This document shows positions 35,494-44,140 of a stretch of 64,000 bases of DNA, piece by piece; the first letter of the stretch is position 1, and each line of letters begins with the position of its first letter. A model generated the notes under the pieces. That model made no database searches. It saw nothing but the letters and a program-made list of their open reading frames with translations, and was not told the DNA's origin. Source of the stretch: DATNPX01 sp036702975 (GTDB lineage Bacteria > Cyanobacteriota > Vampirovibrionia > Obscuribacterales > Obscuribacteraceae); contig DATNPX010000045.1 in assembly GCA_036702975.1 (NCBI GenBank), positions 16,487 through 80,486 on the forward strand. Direction: 5' to 3'. Made by a program: the position numbers and the translations under genes.

Positions 35494-36951
35494 TTAGAAT
35501 TGGAAGTAGATGAATTTCGGGCTGCTGTCGGGGCTGAAGATTGTGAGAATGCACATCAATGCCACCATGACACCGACTTGCACTGCCCACGGCGGGCTGA
35601 GATAGAACTTCTTGTCGTTCAGCCAGTTGACGGCGAGATGCGACACAAATAGAGCGGGCAAAATCAACAGAAGCGCTGGGAAGATGATCGGATCGCGAAT
35701 CTGCAGAATCGCCAAGTGACCGACGCTGAAGTTGAGCAATTCAGCAGGTGCAGCCGCCAATTTGGTGATGATTTGCATTGCCACTTTGACGCTGTCGGCT
35801 CTGAAAAATACCCAGCCGATGCAGACAATGTGGAAGGTGATGATCACTGAAGCGATGTGATATGCCTTGGATTCGATGATCTCTTTGCTGATACCGATGC
35901 TTTCGGTTAGCTTCTGCCATCCCTTATGCAAAATCAGCAATACGCCTTGATACACACCCCAGACGAGGAAGTGCATGGCGGCGCCGTGCCATAGTCCACC
36001 CAGTGCCATCGTGATGAAGAGGTTACGGCAGTTCAACAATTCGCCTTTACGCGAACCACCTAACGGAATGAACAGATAATCTCTCAACCATGTCGACAAG
36101 CTGATGTGCCAACGCCGCCAGAAGTCGGAGACATTTGCTGCCAGGTAGGGCAAGTTGAAGTTAATCGGCACCTTGTAGCCAAAGAGCATCGCCGAACCAC
36201 GCGCGATATCGGTGTATCCCGCAAAGTCGAAGAAGATTTGGAAAGCAAATGAGTACGTGATCAACCACAAGTCCAGCGAGGAGAAATTCTCCGGATGTGC
36301 AAAACCAGCTTGGGCAACGGTCGAGAGATTGTCGGCGATGATCACTTTTTTGAAGAGTCCCATAAGGATCATCTGCATTCCTTCATCTACATACTCCCAC
36401 TTGAACTTGGTGGGGAGGCTGAGCTGAGGAATGAAGTCTTGATAGCGTTTGATTGGACCAGCTATCTGTGTCGGGAAGAATGAAGCAAAAAGAGCAAATT
36501 GCGGAAGCGATTTGACCAGCGGTTTGCCTCTATAAACTTCGACAGCGTAGTGAATGAATTCGAAAACGAAGAATGAGATACCGAGCGGAAGGAGAATGTG
36601 CAGGTGCGGTTCGCGCCAGTTGATATGCGCCAAGGAGAATGCATCGTGCAGTGCGCCGATTCCGAAACCTAGATATTTAAAGATGCCTAGCACGACCAGG
36701 TTCAGTGCTACGACAACCCCCAGCGCCCACTTCTTGCCCTTCTCTTCTTGAGCTTTGACGATGAACGGCACAAGATAGAAGTTGCCCACCGTCAGCCCGA
36801 GAATGAGCAAGCCGTAAATCGGCTTCCAGGACATGTAGAAGACATAACTAGCCACCAGCAGTAGTGGCACCTTGGCCTTATGCGGCAAGAGCCAATACAG
36901 TAAAAATACCGTAGGCAGAAATACCAGGTACTGCAAACTGTTGAATAGCAA
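35494..36951 (-). CDS. MBOAT-family O-acyltransferase (AlgI/DltB-like)
   Basis: An integral membrane acyltransferase of about 485 residues. I chose the TTG at 36951, which gives the family's usual beginning LFNSLQYLVFLPTVFLLYW and has aaggag 8 nt upstream; the longer frame to 37044 was rejected. About ten membrane helices are visible. The conserved segment WRRWHISLSTWLRDYLFIPLGG near residue 280 is the AlgI signature. The catalytic His lies in ALGGLWHGAAMHFLVWG near residue 325. AlgI-type proteins move acetyl groups from the cytoplasm onto surface polymers, handing them to an SGNH partner; three such genes follow. Confidence 0.92.
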   Translation of the reverse strand: MLFNSLQYLVFLPTVFLLYWLLPHKAKVPLLLVASYVFYMSWKPIYGLLILGLTVGNFYLVPFIVKAQEEKGKKWALGVVVALNLVVLGIFKYLGFGIGALHDAFSLAHINWREPHLHILLPLGISFFVFEFIHYAVEVYRGKPLVKSLPQFALFASFFPTQIAGPIKRYQDFIPQLSLPTKFKWEYVDEGMQMILMGLFKKVIIADNLSTVAQAGFAHPENFSSLDLWLITYSFAFQIFFDFAGYTDIARGSAMLFGYKVPINFNLPYLAANVSDFWRRWHISLSTWLRDYLFIPLGGSRKGELLNCRNLFITMALGGLWHGAAMHFLVWGVYQGVLLILHKGWQKLTESIGISKEIIESKAYHIASVIITFHIVCIGWVFFRADSVKVAMQIITKLAAAPAELLNFSVGHLAILQIRDPIIFPALLLILPALFVSHLAVNWLNDKKFYLSPPWAVQVGVMVALMCILTIFSPDSSPKFIYFQF

Positions 36952-37376
36952 AGCGAATTCTCCTTCGATTCCCCGAGCCAATTGCCAGGCTGGCCATTCG
37001 AGTTTCCAATGGCTGCGCATCACATAATAAAGGGTGGATATCAAGAATGTACGGACCCGTGATTCTCTTAATCTAAAAAGTCTATAGTTTCAGGAGCGGC
37101 TCTTTTCGAAAATGTTCAATTGGTCCGGCTTTGCGGCTTCTGACATCTTGCGGGGTGTCTGTCACACGAAATGGATGTCAAGTATTTCTTCGATTGTCAG
37201 TTCAAACAAATGTCTCTAAAGTGAGAAAAAGCCAATGGGCCTACTTTTTAGTGGTCTTTTTCCTAAAAGGAGTTTGCAGGTTTAAAAAGCTGAAAAAGAA
37301 GGCCTATTATGTTTACAGAGGAAATACCACCTGCCACCTGAACTCCATTTGCCTAACCGTAATCTCGAACTCCGCG
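36952..37376. other. 425-nt divergent intergenic region
   Basis: No gene is seen. It separates the MBOAT operon from a plus-strand gene. Frames extending both neighbours into it lack coding character. Promoters for both directions are expected but were not identified. Confidence 0.35.
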
Positions 37377-38225
37377 ATGTCCAAGCCATTCAGCTCAATA
37401 CTCAGTCTTTTTCATGACGCAAAAATGCTTGACAAGGCGCACGTGTCCGCTGTCCTGGCTGAATGTGCCAAGCGGCAAATAACTCCGGGCGAGTTTCTTT
37501 ACAGTTCTGGCGCCATGAAACCTGAGGTGATTCGCGCCGCCATACTGGCTCAATTGCTGATAAACGACCGCTTAATGTCACCGGCCATGGCTATGCGTGC
37601 CGTACAGCTGACGGCAGCGCATAACTGCTCTATCGAAGAAGCGTTGGACAAATGTGGCTGGGACAAACGCTATGCAGAGCACATAAGGCTCGTAAGCGAG
37701 TTGGCTACGTCCTCGGGCTGTATTACCGCCAGCCAACGTGACAGTGCTCTCGACCTGTGCCTGGAGAGTCGACTGGCCTTTACTAAGATTCTCCTCGAGC
37801 GCCGCGATATTACAGAACCTGTCGCCGACCTGATTCTGGCGATTGAAGTCTTGCTGCAACAGGAGATAGTCTCGTTTGAGCAAGCTGTGAAGCTGATTGA
37901 ACGTGCTCGGCAGAAAAACACGACACTCGAGCAGGCGATTGAGCAGCTTGCAATTTCGGTGCCTCCAAACGCTAAGAGCGTCAAGCTGGGCGAGCTTTTA
38001 ATCGCTTCAGGGCATGTCTCGGCAAGACAGCTCATCGCCTGCATCGAACAAGGACTCTTTCAGCGTGTACGTCTGGGTGAAATTTTGGTGCATGAGGGAA
38101 TCATTGACGACCGCACACTCGCGGCCGCTTTAAAAATTCAGGAGAACGTCAAATTCGGTCTGATAACTGCAAGCGACGGTGTTTCTCAGCTAAAATTAAT
38201 AGACAGCCCAAGATCCCTCAAATAA
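37377..38225 (+). CDS. protein with MshEN/GspE-N-like repeats
   Basis: A 282-residue soluble protein from the ATG at 37377; the frame is open to 37131 but that part looks non-coding. At least three units of about 45-60 residues share a pattern of Leu-Gly-Glu-hydrophobic pair, short turn, then a helix: PGEFLYSSGAMKPEVIRAA, LGELLIASGHVSARQLIAC and LGEILVHEGIIDDRTLAAA. The same pattern opens PilB here (ELLVDNGLITADEL). MshEN domains can bind cyclic di-GMP, so this may be a stand-alone ligand-binding or motor-regulating protein. That link is inferred from pattern alone. Confidence 0.55.
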   Translation: MSKPFSSILSLFHDAKMLDKAHVSAVLAECAKRQITPGEFLYSSGAMKPEVIRAAILAQLLINDRLMSPAMAMRAVQLTAAHNCSIEEALDKCGWDKRYAEHIRLVSELATSSGCITASQRDSALDLCLESRLAFTKILLERRDITEPVADLILAIEVLLQQEIVSFEQAVKLIERARQKNTTLEQAIEQLAISVPPNAKSVKLGELLIASGHVSARQLIACIEQGLFQRVRLGEILVHEGIIDDRTLAAALKIQENVKFGLITASDGVSQLKLIDSPRSLK

Positions 38226-38265
38226 AGGACAGGCACTGTCGCTTGTATCAGGTTGATATCTACGC

Positions 38266-40005
38266 GTGAAGGACTCCTTTTCAGCACGATCGCACTCTCC
38301 CGATGATCGTCGAACCTTCGAATCTGTGCTGGACACAGCCAAAAAGAAGGTGAGCGAGCGTAGCTACAACGCGGCAATTGAAGATTGCAAGCTGGCGATG
38401 ACGATTCTGCGTTCGCGCCCACCGTCGATGGCTATTCAGCACTCCATGTCTGAGTGTCTCGAGTGCATGGCTGACGCTTATTTTGCTCAGCAACAACACG
38501 AAACAGCTCTTACTAAATATGAAGAAGCTTTCCAGCTTCGTGGTCAGGTTTTTCAACGGGTAGAGAAGCCCATGATGGAGCTGCTCTTTAAGCTAGAGCG
38601 CACTCTGGGAATGCTATTGAACTCCTCGCATGTGGAGAAGTTCAACGAAACTGAAAATCGGTGGAAGGCGTTTGTTCTGAATCCAGCGCCGGGTGCGCTC
38701 GAATCTCGAGTGGCAGGCGAGAGTGTTATTCCCGGACAGAACGTTGAAGAACTCCAGGAATTGTGGAAGCGAGTTTCGCGCAAGCAAAAATCAGATGTGC
38801 GCGTAGCAAATATTATGAATCGGCTCAGCATGCCGGCTCTACTTATTCCGGCTGTGATTCTTGTCGTGCTGTCAATCGGCATACCGCTATGCATGACTTA
38901 TATAAAGACTGCCAATGATGCAGCTGCAGAGAAGCAAAACACCGTGGCTGCGACCAAGGACGGCGGCGAGGGCGATAACGAAACCGCTACATCAACGACG
39001 ACAGGAAACACTAACTCTGCTGGTAGCGGCTCTCAAAGTACGACTGCTTCCGTCTCGACGCCTGGCAATTCATCTTCGTCGAGCACCAACAATGCTTCGA
39101 GCGGTACTTCCAGCGGTGCCGCCACCGGCGGCAGTGCCACGCCTGGTACTGCTCCCAGTGATATGGCTGCATGGTACGCGGCACTAAAGACCGGGCAGGT
39201 GCCAGAGAAAGAGTTTGCTACGGCAGATAAATACCTGAGCCTGAAGATCCAAGATGACGAGCAAGTTCATTTGCACAACGGTACGTTGCCAGCCCTGGAT
39301 TGCGCTTATGTCGTGGATGGTGGCAATGTCTCGGATTGGTTCAAACTGTTTGAAAAGGCCGCATTCCATAAATGCTACTGGCTTACTTTGACAAAATTTG
39401 GCTTAATCGATGGTGGTGGCACTAACTTTTTCGATACCTCCACACCTGAGTTTTCTACGATTCAGCAGATGACCCGGCTGGCAATTGCTGGCAAAGACTT
39501 TGGCGGTATGCGCAATATTGGCGGAAGCAACGTGAGCTTTAAATCGCTCGTTGGCAAGAGCGTGAACGATGCGATCAACGGCTTGAAGCCTGAACTTTCT
39601 AAGAAGAATGCGAACAGCATTGTCTGTATCTCGATGCAAGATCCGAAATCGAGAAGGAAGGTCACGGTCTGGCAGGTCGGCCTCGACCACAATAAAAACC
39701 TACTGCCCGCTGGACGTGGCGGGCGGAATATTGTCACCAGCGCTGATGTGGACTATAGCAAGCAGGTATTTCCGGACTTTGATACTGTAATCATCACTGA
39801 CGCATCACTGCAGCAAACCAGATTCAGGGCTGTTTATGTCTTGAGCATTCTCGCCGCCATATTTCTCGCGGTCTGCATAGCTTCACGCTCTCGAATGGTG
39901 CGGTCGGTTGGAGTTCTGCTCATGATTGCCTCCATCATATTTGCAGTGCTTGCATTGTCCAATACCCTGCAGAGCATTGGGGTTCAGAAGCTAGTGCAAC
40001 ATTAG
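38266..40005 (+). CDS. TPR-like / membrane protein with Ser-Thr-Gly linker
   Basis: A 579-residue protein starting with GTG at 38266, 40 nt after the previous gene. Residues about 20-130 are helical and TPR-like (YNAAIEDCKLAMTILR and HETALTKYEEAFQLRG). A membrane helix is at about 193-213. Residues about 225-300 are a Ser/Thr/Gly/Asn-rich disordered linker. A globular domain follows at about 305-510, then two closing helices (about 525-545 and 548-570). The globular domain is probably outside the membrane. No named family is recognised. The last residues run up to an IS remnant. Confidence 0.6.
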   Translation: MKDSFSARSHSPDDRRTFESVLDTAKKKVSERSYNAAIEDCKLAMTILRSRPPSMAIQHSMSECLECMADAYFAQQQHETALTKYEEAFQLRGQVFQRVEKPMMELLFKLERTLGMLLNSSHVEKFNETENRWKAFVLNPAPGALESRVAGESVIPGQNVEELQELWKRVSRKQKSDVRVANIMNRLSMPALLIPAVILVVLSIGIPLCMTYIKTANDAAAEKQNTVAATKDGGEGDNETATSTTTGNTNSAGSGSQSTTASVSTPGNSSSSSTNNASSGTSSGAATGGSATPGTAPSDMAAWYAALKTGQVPEKEFATADKYLSLKIQDDEQVHLHNGTLPALDCAYVVDGGNVSDWFKLFEKAAFHKCYWLTLTKFGLIDGGGTNFFDTSTPEFSTIQQMTRLAIAGKDFGGMRNIGGSNVSFKSLVGKSVNDAINGLKPELSKKNANSIVCISMQDPKSRRKVTVWQVGLDHNKNLLPAGRGGRNIVTSADVDYSKQVFPDFDTVIITDASLQQTRFRAVYVLSILAAIFLAVCIASRSRMVRSVGVLLMIASIIFAVLALSNTLQSIGVQKLVQH

Positions 40006-40059
40006 CAATTAGTGCTGGCCCTGACGGTTAGACTCAGGTGCGATGGCGCAGTTCTGGGG

Positions 40060-40170
40060 AGCGCTCAAAATTGACCTGCAGTAACACTGGCTACACGAAT
40101 GTAGTTGTTTTTCGGGACACTCGATCAGCGCCATTCGCTGCTCACGGGTCAGTGACCGAGCTTTCGCGCT
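40060..40170 (-). pseudogene. degenerate N terminus of IS3-family transposase OrfB
   Basis: Translated in the frame that overlaps the end of OrfA, this stretch reads KARSLTREQRMALIEC and then HSCSQCYCRSILS. This follows the usual start of IS3-group OrfB (a basic ERRALI-like segment, then a QC-LL-SRSS-like segment), with several replaced residues. The frame ends by about 40009 with no catalytic DDE region. The rest of OrfB is gone. Confidence 0.5.
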
Positions 40171-40431
40171 AAAAAATCGTTTTGTACTTTCAGCTTGCCT
40201 ATCTGCTCGAACAGTCCAGCGACATTCTCCTCCGAAATCGGCGACTTAGGCTGTGTTTTGTCGAACACCGTCACTGCCTTCTCGAGTAGTTCTTTCTTCC
40301 AGGCGTGTATTTGGTGCGGATGGACTTCATATTGACTGGCTATCTCAGCGACAGTCTTTTCACCGCGAACCGCTTCCAATGCAACTTTCGCTTTGAAATC
40401 CGCGGTGTTGCTTTTTCCTTGTTCTTTTCAT
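40149..40431 (-). pseudogene. IS3-family transposase OrfA, frameshifted remnant
   Basis: OrfA is the DNA-binding part of IS3 transposases. Residues FKAKVALEAVRGEKTVAEIA and the following VHPHQIHAWKKELL are the helix-turn-helix of the family, and a leucine-rich segment closes the protein. From the ATG at 40431 the frame breaks at a run of five T on the plus strand (40412-40416); with four it would read MKRTRKSNTADFK and continue intact for 93 residues. So one extra base, or a sequencing error, separates this from a full OrfA. Only 76 residues remain in one frame. No OrfB of normal length follows, so the element cannot move by itself. Confidence 0.75.
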
Positions 40432-40672
40432 TTTGCCTCTTCTAGCAATGCTATTTTAAAGGCAGGAATGTCTCTTAGCTATCTCTCTACGCGGTCGGGG
40501 CCGGCTTCTAGCCTCTTCATTGTGGTTCACCTCGATGCAATTAAATCAACGAGCTGTTGCAATTTCGTTGCGGTTGAGGATCAGGTTTGTCTGATGACAA
40601 AAAGAAGACGCTTTACGTGTGCGCGGAAATGTGTCTGTCGGGTCTTGTGTTAATGACTATGCAAGAAGCTTG

Positions 40673-41092
40673 CTAAGGTTCCATGGCTTTCAGACGCTTC
40701 AGGCGCTCCTGGAATAGTCGTTGTTCTTCCGCCTTTTTCTTCATTCGGGCAGGATCGCCAAAAAAATAGTCCAGGATGTCAGCTATTGCCTCTTCGGGAG
40801 TGGCCCACTCATCAACGAAATCAGCCGGCCCAGTACCGCCGCAAGAATCATGTCCGTCTACTACCCAGATATCGTCCAGTAACATGAACTTAATCAGTGG
40901 TGCATCAATGTCAGGACAGGGAGGAGCATCTTGTACAACGGTAGCGTAGCCACCTGAGTACCCAGGAATGTTGTTTCCGGACACGTCTTTGGGTTTACCC
41001 ACCCAGACACCACCGCGAAACGCAGGCACTGGAGGCGAAATGTGCAGACCGGCCTGGCGCAATTGATTGAGATATTTTTCGTCAATGGACAT
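40673..41092 (-). CDS. small protein of unknown function
   Basis: A 139-residue acidic protein from the ATG at 41092, with ggtgag about 8 nt upstream. It has a Pro/Gly-rich N-terminal half (PPVPAFRGGVWVGKP), a Cys pair around PPCPD and DSCGG, a central IWVVDGHDSC segment, and a charged helical tail rich in Lys, Arg and Glu. It starts 8 nt after the protease-like fragment and should share its transcript. No family is recognised. A role as a partner or inhibitor of the upstream product is possible but unsupported. Confidence 0.5.
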   Translation of the reverse strand: MSIDEKYLNQLRQAGLHISPPVPAFRGGVWVGKPKDVSGNNIPGYSGGYATVVQDAPPCPDIDAPLIKFMLLDDIWVVDGHDSCGGTGPADFVDEWATPEEAIADILDYFFGDPARMKKKAEEQRLFQERLKRLKAMEP

Positions 41093-41100
41093 AAACCCAC

Positions 41101-41400
41101 TCACCTTTTCACTCGATATGCACAATTACCAGTCCAGGCTTTCAGGAAATCCTTCACTGTCATCTCATAACGAGTACCTTCCAGGGGATCTCCAATCATA
41201 ACGCCTCCGGTCGGACTGGGTCCATAGACAATAACCGCATGTGGTGGCTTACGAAATCTATTCCATTCATATTCATCCATTTGTGCAGCCCATGGACCAT
41301 TTTGTCCTATTTCAGCGAGGGTGGTCGGTCCTTTCGCACTTGTCCATTCAGGTCCGAGATATTGAGCCAGCTCCTCCAACCAGCAGCAACTGCTTTTCAA
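41101..41400 (-). CDS. partial papain-like (C39/C70-type) cysteine protease
   Basis: A 99-residue frame starting with TTG at 41400. TTLAEIGQNGPWAAQ resembles the GPLW segment of C70 papain-like proteases, and PPHAVIVYG then MIGDPLEGTRY resemble the catalytic His and Asn/Asp segments seen in C39 and C70 enzymes. AFLKAW-type wording at the end (VKDFLKAWTG) also fits. The N-terminal part with the nucleophile CWAA motif is missing; a CC pair at residues 5-6 is not in the usual context. The short gene upstream may be its broken front half in another frame. Probably inactive. The family assignment is from motif memory only. Confidence 0.45.
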   Translation of the reverse strand: MKSSCCWLEELAQYLGPEWTSAKGPTTLAEIGQNGPWAAQMDEYEWNRFRKPPHAVIVYGPSPTGGVMIGDPLEGTRYEMTVKDFLKAWTGNCAYRVKR

Positions 41401-41408
41401 GATTTTTC

Positions 41409-41651
41409 TCAGTCGGTTGCGGTTTTTCGCTCACAGCTTTTGTCGGCTAGGTTGTCTGGATTAGGTTTCAGAAGCGAGACTCGAACTGTCATATTGTTCG
41501 TGCCAGTGTCCTTAAGCAACTGAGCATCCGCGGATGACATTTGGTTTTCTGCGTCAATTAAGCCCTTGAATGCGGTGTTTATCTGGTTCTGATCCGCCTG
41601 ATTAGGACTCCAGGCATTTGTATTATTGAAGTCATTCTGATTGTTCGACAT
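41409..41651 (-). CDS. small Asn/Gln-rich protein, possible protease N-terminal fragment
   Basis: An 80-residue frame from the ATG at 41651 with aagga about 9 nt upstream. The first 30 residues are rich in Asn, Gln and Asp. MTVRVSLLKPNPDN near residue 54 resembles the strand before the catalytic Cys in C70-type proteases, and a Cys follows at about residue 73. It stops 8 nt before the protease-like frame. It may be an independent small gene, or the front of a frameshifted protease. Confidence 0.4.
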   Translation of the reverse strand: MSNNQNDFNNTNAWSPNQADQNQINTAFKGLIDAENQMSSADAQLLKDTGTNNMTVRVSLLKPNPDNLADKSCERKTATD

Positions 41652-41692
41652 GTTGTTTGTCCTTTTTCCCTCGTGTAGGCAGTCAACTACAG

Positions 41693-42104
41693 CTATTCGT
41701 CACCGGTCGGCATTTTGAATTTTTTTCTGGCAAAGTCTGAAACAGTGTGCTCGAAAACAACGGGCGCCATACCTTCCGTGAAGCTGTTGGCGACCATAAA
41801 CTTTGGCGAAATATGCCATTTTCCGCTCTTATCTATGAAACCAAATCGCTCAGAGTCGCCGATTCCAACCCCGACAACTGCATAGCCTTCGCTAAAATCT
41901 CTGGCGCCATCCACTGTAAATTGAGAACCGTTCCCGTATACGCTCGCAGCAGGCGGACTGGCAGCAGGTATGAAACCGTTCGTTGAGGCTGCCGCGATAG
42001 GATTCTGCTGAAGTGAATATCTGCAACCGTGGTGACCATTCCGTTTGTATAGGAAGCACTACCGGCAGAGGGTTGCACCGTCTTCCTGTTTGAATGGGAG
42101 CCAT
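41693..42104 (-). pseudogene. WG-repeat protein gene broken by frameshifts
   Basis: A good start exists at 42104 (aaggag 8 nt upstream, MAPIQTG), but coding sense then moves through two other frames: VQPSAGSASYTNGMVTTV in the second, then SLQQNPIAAASTNGFIPA running into the third, which continues as a WG repeat (RFGFIDKSGKWHISPKF and a second FTEGMAPV half) to 41693. WG repeats are short beta units; an intact relative lies at 60324-61511. At least two frameshifts are needed to join the parts, so I call it a pseudogene. Only the last 73 residues form a continuous frame. Confidence 0.6.
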
Positions 42105-42136
42105 GGATATTTCTCCTTAGGTTAATTCTTCTGCTG

Positions 42137-42946
42137 TTACGTAGTTCCTCTAAATAACTTTTTGATTTCTTGCACTTTCTTGATGGTGTCTTGAATCTCG
42201 TGTTGGTCTCGCTTTGGATCGAGGAGTGGTATCAAATATTCAGCAGCTTCTTCAGTAATAGAATGACCCTTCAATCCAAACCAGACGACCTTTCGTTCAA
42301 CTTGATATGCCTTTCCTAGGACTAGCCGGAAAAGGTTCCTAGCTTTTGCTTTTTCATTTACTTGCTCATAACACCATCCGCGGCTCAATTCCGCTTCGAG
42401 CAATGCAGGATCTTCTTTCACCGCTTTAGAAAAGAATATTTGCGCATTCTCGAGATGCCTAAGCGCGATATTTTTTTCGCCTTCAGTTCTGGGTGTCTTA
42501 ACCTTGAATTGGAGATGGTCGGCGGCGGGCAAACAGGGTGGGTTATGCTCAAACTCGAAAGGAAGACCGGTCGATGAGGCATCTCCTTTTCTTACTCCCT
42601 CGTCATACAGAGGCCAAGTAATCCCAGTTCGGCTAAACTCATCCTGGTCAATAGGTACGCTTTGAATATGGGAGGCGTAACATAGTGCCTCCAGCCGACC
42701 GATGGCGAAGTCAATTTGTGCGTTCTTATGGTTACTGTTTCGCGAGTGTGCTCGGTGTTCCTTCAAGTTCGTTAGAACACTCTCTACTGACATAAGCTTC
42801 GTTTTGGGTGGGTAGTACTTCGACACAGCGGGGGCTTGGATAACGAGCCAACTTAGCAAAGTCAGCAACATAACCGCATTTTGAGAATGTACAAGCGTCC
42901 GTATAGTTTTTTTTCCTGTTTCATCCAATCGGTTGCTTTTACTCAT
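42137..42946 (-). CDS. membrane-anchored TPR-like protein (paralogue of the gene at 44141)
   Basis: A 269-residue protein with an N-terminal membrane segment (about residues 24-42) and a mostly helical body. YPPKTKLMSVESVLTNLKEH and NAQIDFAIGRLEALCYA match, in position and pattern, segments of the plus-strand protein at 44141-45298. Both also contain an L-x-x-A-x-x-x-x-G-x-x-x-C-Y-E-Q/LAWCLDQQGEK TPR-type turn followed by E-AAEYLIPLLDP/ECGEYLIKLLNP. This protein lacks the EF-hand-like end of its relative. No strong ribosome binding site is seen. Function is unknown. Confidence 0.6.
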   Translation of the reverse strand: MSKSNRLDETGKKTIRTLVHSQNAVMLLTLLSWLVIQAPAVSKYYPPKTKLMSVESVLTNLKEHRAHSRNSNHKNAQIDFAIGRLEALCYASHIQSVPIDQDEFSRTGITWPLYDEGVRKGDASSTGLPFEFEHNPPCLPAADHLQFKVKTPRTEGEKNIALRHLENAQIFFSKAVKEDPALLEAELSRGWCYEQVNEKAKARNLFRLVLGKAYQVERKVVWFGLKGHSITEEAAEYLIPLLDPKRDQHEIQDTIKKVQEIKKLFRGTT

Positions 42947-43143
42947 GGTTTTTGTTTTTTTGCACTCGGCTTGGAATTTGCGGTGTTTAAGACTATTTGC
43001 GTGATGTCACTCACGTACGAATCGAAACTTTCTAATTGCTGCGGCCGAAAGCTTATGCTTGTATGTGTCGGATATGAAGCGAATAAGAATTCGTGTCGCT
43101 TCTTTGAGGATTACCTGAGGCATTTGCTTTTCTATCAGTCCGA

Positions 43144-43557
43144 CTATCTTTCGATTGTCGAAGATTCGCTAGCGGAATCAAGAATGCGTCGCGAAGTTAA
43201 GTCTGACGGTACAAGCAAAACAGGACCATCTTTCCCACGACAAACGAAACCACCACCTCGCAAATTAAAGGAATCGCCTCGGTCCGGATCTGACAGGCCG
43301 ACCTTGTGCTTTTTCACAGACCGGGTTGCTTCTAAAATTCTCTTTTCGGGAACACGCAGTTCACCAAATGCTGGCGCCGGAAAAGCTCCTTTTAACGCCC
43401 CAACAACACTGGGAGCAACAGCATTGCGCCCCTCTGGCTGAGGCGAGCTTCTCGACGCTAGCTTGGCTACGCCAAATATCAATCCAGTGCATGCAGAGAC
43501 GATAGCGCAAGCGAAACTAATAGCTAAAAGGCTGGAACGACCTCTACTCATGTCCAT
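43144..43557 (-). CDS. small single-pass or exported protein of unknown function
   Basis: A 137-residue frame with a hydrophobic N-terminal segment (LLAISFACAIVSACTGLIFG, about residues 10-29) that could be a signal anchor or, with Cys 23, a weak lipoprotein signal. The rest is polar, rich in Ser, Arg and Pro, with two Gly-rich turns. A long frame on the opposite strand overlaps it, but that one has no ribosome binding site and an unlikely composition. An ATG 6 nt further in is also possible. Confidence 0.4.
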   Translation of the reverse strand: MDMSRGRSSLLAISFACAIVSACTGLIFGVAKLASRSSPQPEGRNAVAPSVVGALKGAFPAPAFGELRVPEKRILEATRSVKKHKVGLSDPDRGDSFNLRGGGFVCRGKDGPVLLVPSDLTSRRILDSASESSTIER

Positions 43558-44140
43558 AATCTATCATGAGGCGCGCTTGAGCGTGGGACTGACAGATAAA
43601 TTCTCGCCGGGTGGAAAAAGTAGGTCTCAGTCTCATTATTTATGGATCGTCGTAAAAAGCGGCATCGTACTTTTGGTATCATATTTGGTGCCACCCCGCA
43701 GTTTCCTTTTACTGGAACGGTATGAATAAAATCGAAGCGATGATATCAGGTTCGAGCAAAATGCAACATCAGACTTTTGCGCACTCCTCTGGTCGAGGAT
43801 CAGAAATGGCAGTAACAATGTTTCGTCTTGGCTCCAAAAAGCGCCCGGAATAGCCTTTTCGAGTGCCACATTCAAAAATATAACCCACATTTCAGACGGA
43901 TCTGGTTTTCTAAGGCATCGCCTATGGTGCTAGTGATCCAAAAAAAAAGACAAAGAAAGAAGGACTTAAGGATAATTTGTCAACTTTTACCTGGCAAAGA
44001 TAATCGGTTCAGACCGAGCAGAGATACGCCGTGCGTAAGAGGAAACCACCTGAGAACGCCAAAGACAACATTTGACAAAAACTAGTAAAATGTCCAATTT
44101 GCTTAGTAAAGCATTGATTAGGAGTTTTTCGGAGTGGACT
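43558..44140. other. 583-nt AT-rich intergenic region
   Basis: No credible gene is seen. Short frames on both strands lack ribosome binding sites. A possible promoter for the plus-strand gene at 44141 is listed separately. Confidence 0.4.
43977..44004 (+). promoter_or_regulatory. candidate sigma-70 type promoter
   Basis: TTGTCA at 43977-43982 and GATAAT at 43999-44004 are separated by 16 nt. They lie 135 nt upstream of the ATG at 44141. Both boxes differ from consensus by one base. Confidence 0.35.

Noticed and set aside
40393..40653. Plus-strand frame opposite the IS remnant
   Set aside because: It overlaps the OrfA start on the other strand and has a composition of random sequence.
42881..43441. 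Long plus-strand frame of 186 codons
   Set aside because: It has no ribosome binding site and overlaps the 3' flank and whole body of a minus-strand gene with a clearer membrane segment.
44072..44077. TTGACA as a -35 box for the gene at 44141
   Set aside because: No acceptable -10 box at 15-19 nt; the pair at 43977/43999 is better.
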